From Macrolepiota albuminosa (lineage: Eukaryota; Basidiomycota; Agaricomycetes; Agaricales; Agaricaceae), in NCBI GenBank assembly GCA_027475525.1, contig JAMWFC010000134.1, forward strand, positions 62,001 through 126,000: a DNA stretch of 64,000 nt, in the 5' to 3' direction. Shown here one piece after another: positions 9,701 through 19,200 of this stretch (within the stretch, counting starts at the first letter, position 1; the number at the start of each line of letters is the position of its first letter). Position numbers and translations under genes: made by a program. The notes under the pieces are model-generated. The model saw only the letters and a list, made by a program, of their open reading frames with translations. It was not told the DNA's origin and did no database searches.

Positions 9701-12700
9701 AGGTGTGGAGTTTGACATGGAGGAGGCGATACAGTTCTCTCGTAAACTCTGCCACAAACTGAGGTCCGCGGTCTGAGACATAAGCATCTGACAACCCATG
9801 GAGCTTCCAGACATGCTTCCGGTACAGATTGGCAGCGCCCATGGCTGAGCAAGTAGTGTGTGTTGGAATAAAATGAGCACGCTTGCCACAGAGATCCACT
9901 ACCACCATGATCGCATCATATCCATGAGAATCAGGTAACTCAACAATGAAGTCTACCGAGGCCACACTCCAACGCTCAGCTGGGATAGGCAATGGATGAA
10001 GCTGTCCCATAGGAGGCTGACGACGAGGCTTAGTCCGAAGGCAAAGATCACAGGTGGAGGTGTAAGAGCCAATATACCGTGACATTTGAGGCCACCAGTA
10101 ATTCCGCGAAACCAGCTCCAGTGTCTTCCATCTGCCAGGATGTCCTGCAACTCGAGAGTCATGATGCTGCTCCACAATCCGCCTCCGGAGGTCTGGCAGG
10201 TTGGGAACATAAATGCGTCCCCGGAAGGTGAGAAGACCATTCTCCAGAGACCACTCGTCGGTGCGGACAGACTTCACTCCAGCTTTCTCTCGAGCATGCA
10301 AGGCCATGGCAGCCTTAGCTACCAGATCTTCTTGAGCGCCCTCCCGGTTACCTCGTCGGATGTCTCGAAGGATGCTCACTTCTTCTCCCTGGCCAACCAC
10401 ACCTTCTAGAGCACGGATAGCAAATAGTTCTGGCTTCAGAAGTACAATATTGTCATTGTCACTAGCTCCTGAACCATGGTCTGCTCGCCTAGAAAGCGCA
10501 TCTGGCTTACCCATGCTCCGTCCCGGTTTGTGATGCAGAGAGAAGTCGAAGTTGGCCAGATACAAGGACCATCGAGCCTGTCGGCGGTTGAGTTTCTTGG
10601 CCGTCCGAAAGTACTCTAAGTTCTTGTGATCAGTCCACACCTCGAATTTATGCCTGGCACCCTCAAGGAAATGTCGCCACTCCTCAAATGACCGAATGAT
10701 AGCTAGCATCTCCTTGTCATGGATCTCATAATTTCGCTCCACGGCATTGAGACTCTTGGAGTAGAAAGCCACAGGATGCCACTTACCATCCTCCCTTGAC
10801 TGTTGAGAGAGAACGGCCCCAGTAGCAAAATCTGAGCTATCAGCTTCGACACGGAAGGGAGAGTCATCATCTGGGAATATAAGGACCGGCTTTGAAGTGA
10901 CTGCCTGTTTGAGGGCATCAAAGGCTGTCTGCTGTACTGCATCCCAGTGCCAAGGAGTGTCCTTAGTGGTGAGATCAAAGAGGGGCCGGGCATGGTGTGA
11001 GAAATCCTGAATAAACCTCCGGTAGAAGTTGGTAAAACCCAGGAAGGCCTGAACCTCCTTCTTGTTCTTAGGCTCCGGCCACTCCGCTACACCAGCCACC
11101 TTGACTGGGTCCATCTCAGCCATTCCATGAGAGATGATCAGTCCAAGATATTCAACCTTAGTCTGCTCAAACTCACACTTCTCTGGCTTAAGATAGAGCT
11201 GGTGCTGGCGAAGACGTTCCAGTACGATGCGTGTAATCTGACGATGCTCCTCTAGAGTCTTGGTATAGATGAGAATATCGTCAAGGTATACACACACAAC
11301 ACCTTCCGCTATGAGGTCTCGGAAAATGTCGTTCATCATGGTCTGGAAGGTGGCAGGGCTATTAGTGAGGCCAAAGAACATTACCAGAGGTTCAAAGAGT
11401 CCACGATTTGTTCGGAATGCTCCCTTCCACTCATCTCCTTCTTTGATGCGCACATTGTTGTAGCCCCAGCGGACATCCAACTTGGTAAAGTAGCGCGCAC
11501 CTCGGAGGTTGTTGACAAGCTCTGAAATGAGTGGTAAGGGGTAGCGATTCTTCACAGTCATCGCATTCAAGACTCGGTAGTCCTGAACCAGACGTAGAGA
11601 TCCATCCTTCTTCTTAATGAAGAAGACTGGAGAGGCCATCGGAGACTTTGAGGGACGGATGCGACCAGAGTCTAAATTCTCCTGCAAAAAGGCATCAAGC
11701 TCATCCTGTTCTCTGGGAGAGAGTGGGTAGACCTTGCAGCTAGAGGGCTCAGCATTGGGTGTAAGCTCAATTGCATGGTCCCACTGCTTACGCTCTGGCA
11801 GGGAGTCAAATGATGCCTTAGAGAAAACATCCTCAAAGTCTTGCAGGTGATGAGGAACCGCATCTCGGAACGACTTAGGAGCAGAGTTGGCAGCAAATGC
11901 CTGAGCTAGCCGCTGGGAGGTAGTTTGGCTAGCTCTGATCTCTGCTACAGTTGGTGGAGGTCGTAACGTAGTTGCATAGATCCTATCACCTGTCTCGATA
12001 GCCTCGTCTGGGGACTCTGGGTCAGGAGTGCATCCAAATTCACCCTCGCGTCCATCTTCCATCTGGGCTTCACTCACTACACCTCGAACGTCCTCATAGA
12101 GGGCCTCTCTATAAGGGAACGCCAAGGGAGGAGGATCCAGTAGGTCAAGGTCTGCAAAGGGGAGGTGTCCAACTCGGCAAGCCCGGATAGCAGCACGCTC
12201 ACGGACTGACTCTCTGCGCTCCTCTCTCACTTCCTTAGCACATGTGGAACACCGTCGAGGGCAGCGGCTCATGCTCACCTTACCCTTGGCCCAGTCAATC
12301 TCAGGATTGTGATCACGCAGCCAGGAGAACCCAAGTATCATGTCCTGCTTTCCTAGGCTGGTAACTGCAAAGACTGCATGCTCAGAATGAGTCTGATAAC
12401 GAAGGACTAAATCCACCACTGAGCGGATGGATCCAGCTTCATTGAGCGTACCGTCAATGTTATAGACTGGAATGGGGTGAGAGAGGGGACGGGTAGTGAG
12501 CCGGTGTTGTTCCACATAACGGGTGTCTAGGAAGAGTCCAGTAGCGCCACTGTCCAGGAGAGCTATGACGCTTCGAGTCTGCTGAGTGTCAGTTGTTTCA
12601 ATCTCCACATTCAGATGCAGAGAGTTGGGAGAGGGAGTAGAAGCAACAACATAGCGACGGGGAAGGCGTCGTTCCCAAGCTGGGACACGTGGTCGTCGGA

Positions 12701-15700
12701 CAGGAGAAGGAGGAGAAGAAGTCTTAGCGGAGGCTTGGACCAAGGGGGTATTTTGTACGTCGGAGGGGGTGCTTACAGTTTCAGTCAGAGAATCAGGAGT
12801 AGGGAGCGATACATTAGAAGACTCTACTGATTGACATGTAAACTGATTAGCACCAGGCGGCGGAGGCGTACAACTCATCCGTCGCTCTATTGAAAACCCT
12901 CCCCTGCTGAACCAAAGGACCCATCCGATGGTTCTGCTACAGCTTCCACAGGACCCAAGGACTCCTCCAGGGGTTCTGCTTCAGTCTGTACATCTGGGGA
13001 GGGGTTTCCTCGAACGTCTCGGACAGCAAGGAGCTGGAGAAGGAGCTCCTCCTGCTCTGAAGCTGAGAGATAGCGCACCTCTAACCCCTGGGGACAATAC
13101 CGAGCGAAGTGACCAGGCTTTCCACAGCGACGGCAGAGGAGAGGAAGGGAGGAACGTTGACGAGAGGCATCGACATCCATAGGTACTCCAAAAGGAAGAG
13201 GACGTGCTGCAGGTACCTGAGCTGGGGGTGGAGCGCGAAATGGAAGGGGAGGCTGGATGGGATGACGAGCAGAAAAGGATGCCTGTGGAGTGGAGCGAGG
13301 GGCAGTTCCACGGTGGAGCTCACGTCGTAACTCCATGAGCTGCCACTGATCACGTGCTACCTGATACCAGGTCTCGATACTTGTGTCATCAGGTCGTCCC
13401 TCAGCCATGCTGTCGATCCGATCCATGAGAGAGGGAAGGAGGCCATCTCGGAAGGTGAGACAGAGCTGAAGACCATCCGGATAACAGGCCTGTTCAGCAA
13501 GAGCTCTGAAGGAGTCGATGTACTCATCTAGGGTCCGCTTCCCTTGCCCATATCGATGAGGATCTCGGAGAGTGAGGGCTGCCACCTTAGCAGGGTCCAA
13601 GGGGAAGAACTCTGTCCGAAACTCCTTCTCAAACTGATCCCAACTTCCAAAACTCTCTACTCCTCCAGGACGTCGAAAGACTCGTAGCGCGTATGTTGAA
13701 GCTCGCCCAGACTTCATGTAAGAAAGAACCCAAGCAATTTTGAGAGCGTCAGAGGGGAAAGCCTCACCACTAAGCTGAATATAGGTGATGCAGGACTGCA
13801 GGAAACGCTCGCCTATCGCTCGGTCACCATTGAATGCGTCTGGGAGTGCTGGGCGAGGAATATTGGCATGAACTGGGGGGGAGGCCCCAAAGCGAGGGAC
13901 TGGGGGTGTGCCAGCCCTAACTGGAGGTGCCTGGAGAGGGGTAGGAGTGAGAGGGAGGCGCTCTAAGAGGGCCTGAAGGGAATGGGAGATAGTGTCTGTG
14001 GCCTGACGTAATCCAGCAAGTTCGGTGGTGTGGAGGGTGAGGGAAGCTTGAGTAGTCTGCACCTGAGTCTCCAGAGCAAGCAAGCTAATCCAGCAAGTTC
14101 GGTGGTGTGGAGGGTGAGGGAAGCTTGAGTAGTCTGCACCTGAGTCTCCAGAGCAAGCAAGCGACTCCAGGCATCATCCTGAGGGGCAGAAGCGTCCAGG
14201 GGAGTGTCTGAGGGGGCTGGTTGGGTCATAGAAGCAACAGAGGGGCAGGGAGTAATCCAGTGGGGGAGGGACCTAAAGGGGCAAGAGAGGGCTCAAGCAG
14301 GCTGAAGGGGGCTCCCAGACCGAAATGTAGAGACTTGTTCTGCTGTAAGGGCGACCTCTAGAGGCTGTGGCTCAGTCACACAGCTGGCAGAGGGAGATCC
14401 AAAGTGTATTAGAATATATACTGACAATATCAAGGTAGCTACTCACCTGGCAGAGGGAGATCCAAAGAGAACAAGTCTGGGGATTCCCTATGCCAGGTTG
14501 GACGCTTCTGGGGCCTCTGAAGCGTGGGAAACAACTGTACAGTACAACAAAACCTTAAAAACTTGAAAATTGACTAACCAAACAAGTGTGCAAACAAGGG
14601 AGGAAAACTCCGGACTTTAGAAGTCAGAAAGGCAAACTCCGGCTTATCTAAGCAGCCTGGAGCGGTGCTGAAGGGCCCACACTTGTCTGAGTGATAGCTA
14701 AAGAACCAGAGCACCTCAAAGGTTGAGAATAGTACCAACAGATAGTGTTGAAGAAGTAGTAACAGCAAAATGAGAGAATGGTAGAAGAAATAAGGAAGTG
14801 AATGAAAGGAGAGTGAAGAAATAAGGAGTGAAAGAAGAAAGGAATGAGGGGTCCCCTGACAAAAGTTGAATTTGATCAACTAGATTTTCTTCTATACATA
14901 TGATCAATGCTAGCTCTAAAGCATCAATTGAGCAGTCCTTGATTTTACTTGCTCAGAGTGTTAATTTGACTGAAAAAACACCTGCTGCTGCTCTCACATG
15001 GCTCTGTTATCAAGGAAGAGAATGGTTAATGCTTTTTGACAATGCTGATGATCCTGATGTTGATCTACAAGAATTTTTTCCAAAATGCAGTCATGGAAAT
15101 ATTCTCATAACAAGCAGAAATGAAGCATCTAGCATATATGCACCTGGAAATCATTATAAAATTGGGGAATTAACAATTGAAGACTCCTTGTCAGCTTTTT
15201 ATAAAGCTAGTCAGAGGCAGCAAACTGAGCAAGAAGCTGTAAATGAACTTGTTCAAGAACTAGGCCATTTGGCATTAGCTATTGTTCAAGCAGGGAGTTA
15301 TCTATTTTACAATAAACACATTGAAGTGAAACAGTATCTGGAAAGATATAAAAGAGATAAGATGAGATATTTGGCAAGAGCAACAAAGCAGAAAATTGAT
15401 AGTTATCAACTTTCTATTTTGGCCACATGGGATCTGAGCTATAAGAAGTTAGATGAAAGAGCAAAAGTACTTCTCATGTTATGTAGTGTGTTACACCACT
15501 CTAAGATACCCATTTCAATTTTTGAAAAAGCTTGGAAAAATTTCTCAGATAGTCTTGAAGTGGACACTCAAGAATTACAGGATTGTCTTCAAAAGTTTGT
15601 AACAGATAACAAAGATTGGAGTGATATATTAGTTGAAGAAGCAATTGATATGCTGAGGTCATATTCATTAATTGAAATAAGAGAAGAAGAAGTTACACTG

Positions 15701-17218
15701 TTAGAGATTCACCCACTTGTTCATGGTTGGGCTTTTGAATCATTAACAATAGAAGAACAGAAAAAAGCAAAAAAGTGTGGACAACAATTATTTTTTTGCT
15801 TAGGAAATCAAAGGTTTGAATACTATGATGCAGCTCAATGGGTGCTGCATATACAAGCATTGGTCAAGCATCTAAATTATGAATGTGATAATAACAAACT
15901 AGCAAAGATGCTGAATCAAATTTTCTTATGTGCACACTTTTGGAATGATGCAGAGCAACTTGAAAGGTGTATTCTTGCAGACTATACACAAGTGCAGGGA
16001 AGAAGTCATTCAGATACTATTGAAGCCATGTCCAGTCTTGCTATAACACTTGCTCAAAGTGGGAAACTAGAGGAGGCTGAGGCTCTTGGACAAGAAGTAC
16101 TCAAAGTTAGGCAAGAAGCCTTAGGTAGCAGTCATCCAGATACTATTCAAGCCATGTCCAGTCTTGCTCTAACACTTGCTCAAAGTGGGAAACTAGAAGA
16201 GGCTGAGGCTCTTCACCAACAAGTGCTCAAAGCAAGGCAAGAAGCCTTAGGTAGCAGTCATCCAGATACTATTCAAGCCATGTCCGGACTTGCTATAACA
16301 CTTGATCAAGGTGGAAAACTAGAAGAGGCTGAGGCTCTTGGACAGGAAGTGCTCAAAGCAAGGCAAGAAGCCTTAGGTAGCAGTCATCCAGATACTATTG
16401 AAGCCATGTCCAGTCTTGCTATAACACTTGCTCGAAGTGGGAAACTAGAAGAGGCTGAGGCTCTTGGACAAGAAGTACTCAAAGACAGGCAAGAAGCCTT
16501 AGGTAGCAGTCATCCAGATACTATTCAAGCCATGTCCAATCTTGCTATAACACTTGGTAACAGTGGAAAACTAGAAGAGGCTGAGACTCTTCACCAACAA
16601 GTGCTCAAAGTGAGGCAAGAAGCCTTAGGTAGCAGTCATCCAGATACTATTCAAGCCATGTCCAGTCTTGCTATAACACTTGATCAAGGTGGAAAACTAG
16701 AAGAGGCTGAGGCTCTTAAACAAGAAGTACTCAAAGACAGGCAAGAAGCCTTAGGTAGCAGTCATCCAGATACTATTCAAGCCATGTCCAGTCTTGCTCT
16801 AACACTTGCTCAAAGTGGGAAACTAGAAGAGGCTGAGGCTCTTCACCAACAAGTGCTCAAAGCAAGGCAAGAAGCCTTAGGTAGCAGTCATCCAGATACT
16901 ATTCAAGCCATGTCCAGACTTGCTATAACACTTGATCAAGGTGGAAAACTAGAAGAGGCTGAGGCTCTTGGACAAGAAGTGCTCAAAGTTAGGCAAAAAG
17001 CCTTAGGTAGCAGTCATCCAGATACTATTCAAGCCATGTCCAATCTTGCTTTAACACTTGGTAAAAGTGGAAAACTAGAAGAGGCTGACACTCTTCAGCA
17101 ACAAGTGCTCAAAGTGAGGCAACAGGTCTTAGAGCACAAACATCCAAATACTATTCAAGTCATGTCTCATACTTTGGGAAGGTGGAAGAAGTTAAAACCC
17201 TTCAACAAGAAATGCTAA
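6763..17218 (+). CDS. Patatin / NB-ARC / TPR NLR-like receptor (six exons)
   Basis: Exons 6763-6817, 6876-7014, 7067-7288, 7346-7947, 7999-8254, 14884-17218. All phases agree and together give 1,202 codons with no stop. Native introns are 58, 52, 57 and 51 bp; the fifth would be 53 bp but holds a 6.6-kb retrotransposon. Domains: patatin-like (about 1-330), with LDDGGVRG for the usual DGGGxRG, GAGTGG where GxSxG is expected, and GADLGYSNP where the Asp dyad motif is expected; NB-ARC (about 355-600) with P-loop GLGGAGKT, Walker B LMLFDNAD, ILITSRN, GHLALAI and an MHD-like HPLVH; then TPR repeats. Established: fungal patatin NLRs such as Neurospora PLP-1 act in regulated cell death. The active-site changes suggest a lipase-dead patatin domain (inference). 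The start at 6763 is the simplest in-frame ATG. The last TPR ends abruptly and a shifted frame downstream still resembles the repeat, so the original C-terminus was slightly longer. Confidence 0.88.
8291..8808 (-). repeat. 3' LTR of the Ty3 element
   Basis: 518 bp, begins TGTAAGG and ends CTGACA on the plus strand. A 21-bp segment starting CTGGCAGAGGGAGATCC occurs twice within it, about 60 bp apart. Identical by eye to the copy at 14344-14861. Confidence 0.95.
8809..8822 (-). promoter_or_regulatory. Polypurine tract of the Ty3 element
   Basis: On the minus strand a run AGAGGGGGGGTGA lies directly between the pol stop codon (8820-8822) and the LTR, where plus-strand DNA priming takes place. 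Confidence 0.8.
8820..12878 (-). CDS. pol: Ty3/gypsy Pol polyprotein with chromodomain
   Basis: 1,352 codons, uninterrupted. Order: aspartic protease with ALLDSGATG (about residue 105), reverse transcriptase with the catalytic YLDDIL (about 530), RNase H with VEADSSD (about 680), integrase with the HHCC finger (HHDSRVAGH ... CDLCLRTK, about 915-960) and the DDE core (VDFIVELPDS, VSDRGPQF), and a C-terminal chromodomain (YEVERILDSR, FKVKWKGY, SWEPQEN, about 1260-1310). The ATG lies 8 nt after the gag stop in another frame, so translation by reinitiation or a recoding event is needed (inference). The chromodomain would target integration to heterochromatin. All catalytic motifs I can see are intact. 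Confidence 0.95.
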   Translation of the reverse strand: MSCTPPPPGANQFTCQSVESSNVSLPTPDSLTETVSTPSDVQNTPLVQASAKTSSPPSPVRRPRVPAWERRLPRRYVVASTPSPNSLHLNVEIETTDTQQTRSVIALLDSGATGLFLDTRYVEQHRLTTRPLSHPIPVYNIDGTLNEAGSIRSVVDLVLRYQTHSEHAVFAVTSLGKQDMILGFSWLRDHNPEIDWAKGKVSMSRCPRRCSTCAKEVREERRESVRERAAIRACRVGHLPFADLDLLDPPPLAFPYREALYEDVRGVVSEAQMEDGREGEFGCTPDPESPDEAIETGDRIYATTLRPPPTVAEIRASQTTSQRLAQAFAANSAPKSFRDAVPHHLQDFEDVFSKASFDSLPERKQWDHAIELTPNAEPSSCKVYPLSPREQDELDAFLQENLDSGRIRPSKSPMASPVFFIKKKDGSLRLVQDYRVLNAMTVKNRYPLPLISELVNNLRGARYFTKLDVRWGYNNVRIKEGDEWKGAFRTNRGLFEPLVMFFGLTNSPATFQTMMNDIFRDLIAEGVVCVYLDDILIYTKTLEEHRQITRIVLERLRQHQLYLKPEKCEFEQTKVEYLGLIISHGMAEMDPVKVAGVAEWPEPKNKKEVQAFLGFTNFYRRFIQDFSHHARPLFDLTTKDTPWHWDAVQQTAFDALKQAVTSKPVLIFPDDDSPFRVEADSSDFATGAVLSQQSREDGKWHPVAFYSKSLNAVERNYEIHDKEMLAIIRSFEEWRHFLEGARHKFEVWTDHKNLEYFRTAKKLNRRQARWSLYLANFDFSLHHKPGRSMGKPDALSRRADHGSGASDNDNIVLLKPELFAIRALEGVVGQGEEVSILRDIRRGNREGAQEDLVAKAAMALHAREKAGVKSVRTDEWSLENGLLTFRGRIYVPNLPDLRRRIVEQHHDSRVAGHPGRWKTLELVSRNYWWPQMSRYIGSYTSTCDLCLRTKPRRQPPMGQLHPLPIPAERWSVASVDFIVELPDSHGYDAIMVVVDLCGKRAHFIPTHTTCSAMGAANLYRKHVWKLHGLSDAYVSDRGPQFVAEFTRELYRLLHVKLHTSTAYHPQSDGQTERVNQELEQYLRLFCNERQDDWDDLLPEAEFQYNNRVHAATQMSPFLLDTGRHPRMGFEPRGRPSENEAVNEFIDRMKAAQEEAKAALAKAKDDMARYYDRGRTPAPKYKPGDRVYLDASDIATTRPSQKLSHRHLGPFPIVRQVGPLAYRLKLPSGMSRLHPVFNVVKLSPAPEDPIPGRRPQPPPPPVLVNNQEEYEVERILDSRLFRNKLQFKVKWKGYGIEDVSWEPQENVHAPALVREFYQQHPDAPRAIRGLYSLSKVDQAIQNYFYPARRDAAL
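12887..14229 (-). pseudogene. gag: Ty3 Gag with CCHC zinc knuckle, frame broken by a 77-bp duplication
   Basis: The natural ATG is at 14229 (MTQPAPSDTPLDAS). The frame shifts at an exact 77-bp tandem duplication (14009-14162); after that the other frame runs open to a TAG at 12887-12889. Downstream: retrotransposon gag capsid region (FLQSCITYIQL, DPHRYGQG) and a zinc knuckle CRRCGKPGHFARYC (CX2CX4HX4C). If the duplication is an assembly artefact, as seven others of the same length suggest, Gag is a single intact ORF of about 420 codons. No in-frame ATG exists between the duplication and the capsid region. Confidence 0.85.
14009..14162. repeat. Perfect 77-bp tandem duplication (gag)
   Basis: Copies 14009-14085 and 14086-14162 are identical and the match stops exactly at both ends. 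It shifts the Gag frame. One of eight such 77-bp duplications in the window. Confidence 0.95.
14331..14341 (-). promoter_or_regulatory. Self-priming primer-binding site
   Basis: On the minus strand AGAACAAGTCT lies 2 nt after the 5' LTR. Its exact complement AGACTTGTTCT (minus strand 14478-14468) is within the same LTR. An 11-nt perfect match of transcript 5' end to primer site is the hallmark of Tf1/sushi self-priming. No tRNA-type TGG start is seen here. Confidence 0.75.
14344..14861 (-). repeat. 5' LTR of the Ty3 element (promoter LTR)
   Basis: 518 bp, same sequence as 8291-8808. If priming is as proposed, transcription should start at about 14478 on the minus strand. A TTTTTAAGG element about 80 bases upstream of that point is a possible core promoter. 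Confidence 0.93.
16004..17170 (+). repeat. Nine near-identical 126-bp (42-residue) TPR units plus a partial one
   Basis: Each unit encodes HPDTIQAMSSLA..L, GKLEEAEAL and VLKxRQEALG. Variation is concentrated at a few positions (the residues before and after Q in ALxQxVLK, the residue before RQ, and the AQS/DQG/GNS triplet). Units 2-3 and 7-8 are almost identical and lie 630 bp apart, so a five-unit block was probably duplicated. This is the high-internal-conservation pattern known from fungal NLR repeat domains. Confidence 0.92.
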
Positions 17219-18547
17219 AAATCTTGCAATAAGCTTTTGTGAGTAGTTATCTATATGCTTCTTTCCAAACCTTACTGTAATATTTGGAATAATAGAAAGC
17301 TTGAGAAGCCAAAGAGATTTATGTTCAACCATTCCTTTGATCATCTTAAAGGGCCTTAGCAGTTGCAGTTATTTTGCACTTAACTCTAGTAATTTCACCT
17401 TGATCTAAATGTGCACTTTCCCATAATTAAATATTTTGATTTTTGATATATATTATAGTGGCACATGCACCATTCCCAACTCATGAAATACAGAGGTTTT
17501 AGAAATTCTTGTTTCACATGTTGGTGTGCAATTTGAGGATCTATGTTGGCTTTCAAGTGAATGGAAAAAACAGAGAGAAAAGAGAAATAAAAGTAAAGTA
17601 AGAGACTTGATTAATTTTGTAATTCTCTGACATATAATTTGCTTATACATGTCCAAGAGGTTGTGGGCAAGATTTATTTGGTTGCTCTAGCTCTTTCATA
17701 TACATCCTGAGAGGGAAACCATACTCAAACCATGGGAGAAGTGAACAGGAGAGATGGAGGCTCAAAATTGTGCATGTGAGCAGCAGCAGGATGGTGATGT
17801 AAAGAGAGGCCTAGCTATTTGATTGTGAGAAATGTCAATATAGAGCTTGTAGACATTGCTGCACCAGCAGCCCAGCAGCTGTATCTTATGATCTGAATAC
17901 CCCACTGCTACAGCAGCCATGGCTGCCCTGCAGCAAAAGCTGTGGCCTGAGTACTTGGTGGGATTGATGTCGCACATCATGAGGCATTGTTTCAGAGTTG
18001 AGATGAAAATTTCATGAGATAATGGAGAGCCATCATATAACCAGTAGTTATGAGCTAGAACCTTTTTATGTAGATTGCACAGTGCTAAATTATACTGCTG
18101 TATTGGATTTGAATAGTACTAGAATGAATACAAGATGTTCTCTTATATAATACTCTACTATCTAGTAGTAGTAACATGTACAGCTAGTGTGATGACCTGT
18201 TACATACACCCCAATGAGACCAAATATTTAGTCTGATGTAGAAGGTAAGGTCCACAAATACACAATAGTGCATAAGTATTAGGCACCAATGCACACTGGG
18301 TATCTGAGGTAGGTTAGTTACACTACAGGTAGTGTATAAATTTCAGGGTAGACATATGCATGTCATATTTGTTCTTGCAGCAACTTAGTTGCACTGGTGC
18401 ACAGAACAGTCAGAACAGCAAGAAGTCCAGATATATGAATAAAACTAAAAGAGACATGTCCACACTGTAAATATGCACTACTTTGGAGTGCATATTAGCA
18501 TGAGCAATTTGAGTAACCACTCAAAGTTACTTAAATTAAAAAAAGGT
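17219..18547. other. No gene seen; CpG-depleted
   Basis: Downstream of the NLR gene. Starts with the probable 3' untranslated region, including a shifted-frame continuation of the last TPR. No coding or repeat signal beyond short chance frames; I see a single CpG (near 17971). Confidence 0.5.
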
Positions 18548-19200
18548 CTACAATCCATGTGATGAGGCTCCTGCAACTGTGCCCATCTCTGTCACCATTG
18601 CCTTCTCCTCTAGTGCAATGTTAATTGCTGGAGGAGAAGGACCCAACTCTGTCTTTGATGGGGTAGTTGACTCCTCAACATCAGGCAGATCTACTAACAT
18701 AGGCTCAGTTAGTGCAATGTTAATTGCTGAGATAACAGCTGGTAGAGTACCATGTTTTGACATGTGTTTTAGGAGATTGACCTGATTTGAGTCCATGCCA
18801 ATGAGGTAATAGAGGCCATTGGCTTCAGAGTTTTTAGGGAGAGTACTCTCCTTATCATGGTTGAACATCAGATAATAATAATTGTCTTTTGTCATCTCCT
18901 GTCATCCTGGGATTGCAGGAGAGGTGCCATATCTAGATAAGCACTCCATGCATGCATCATCAATCTGCTTAAAGATGTCCAAAGACATTATAGAGACATG
19001 TAACTGCTGTTCTAAAAAGACTATGCCATAAATATATGTGTGATCTACCCAGTACAGCAGAATACAGTTGTGTAGTAAGACACATAGTGTATCATCATTG
19101 GACAAGTTCTGTGCATAGTCATCTGACATGTGAACTTGTCAGATTTTAAGCTGAGCCCCATTGTAGTACTTGATTGCAAGTAGTACTGATAGTTCCAGAG
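18548..19200 (-). pseudogene. Unknown degenerate ORF
   Basis: One frame runs from about 19200 to 18548, interrupted by a TGA at 18899-18901 (PG*QEMTK) and another just upstream of 19129 (LKI*QVH). Codes for an internal near-repeat (PAVISAINIALTEP and PSPPAINIALEE) and an acidic/Thr-rich stretch. I do not recognise a family. It lies in CpG-depleted DNA and is probably a dead fragment. Confidence 0.3.

Larger units (their letters stand above)
8291..14861 (-). mobile_element. Ty3/gypsy chromovirus, Tf1/sushi-like, full length
   Basis: Flanked by 5-bp target duplications AAAGT (8286-8290, 14862-14866). LTRs of 518 bp, TGTAAGG...CCTGACA as read on the plus strand, look identical, so the insertion is recent. 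Internal order on the minus strand: primer site, gag, pol (protease, RT, RNase H, integrase, chromodomain), polypurine tract. The element is CpG-normal, unlike the CpG-poor host exon beside it, which also marks it as young. Confidence 0.95.
8255..14883 (+). other. Fifth intron of the NLR gene, expanded by a retrotransposon
   Basis: Donor GTATGAGAC at 8255 and acceptor TCAACTAG ending at 14883. Without the element and one target-site copy (8255-8290 plus 14867-14883) the intron is 53 bp, matching its neighbours. Joining 8254 to 14884 restores an AGA codon and an NB-ARC-like sequence (FRSRFSSIHMINASS). Confidence 0.88.

Noticed and set aside
12887..14229. Gag frameshift as a true inactivating mutation
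   Set aside because: The cause is an exact 77-bp duplication identical in length to seven others, so an assembly artefact is more likely.
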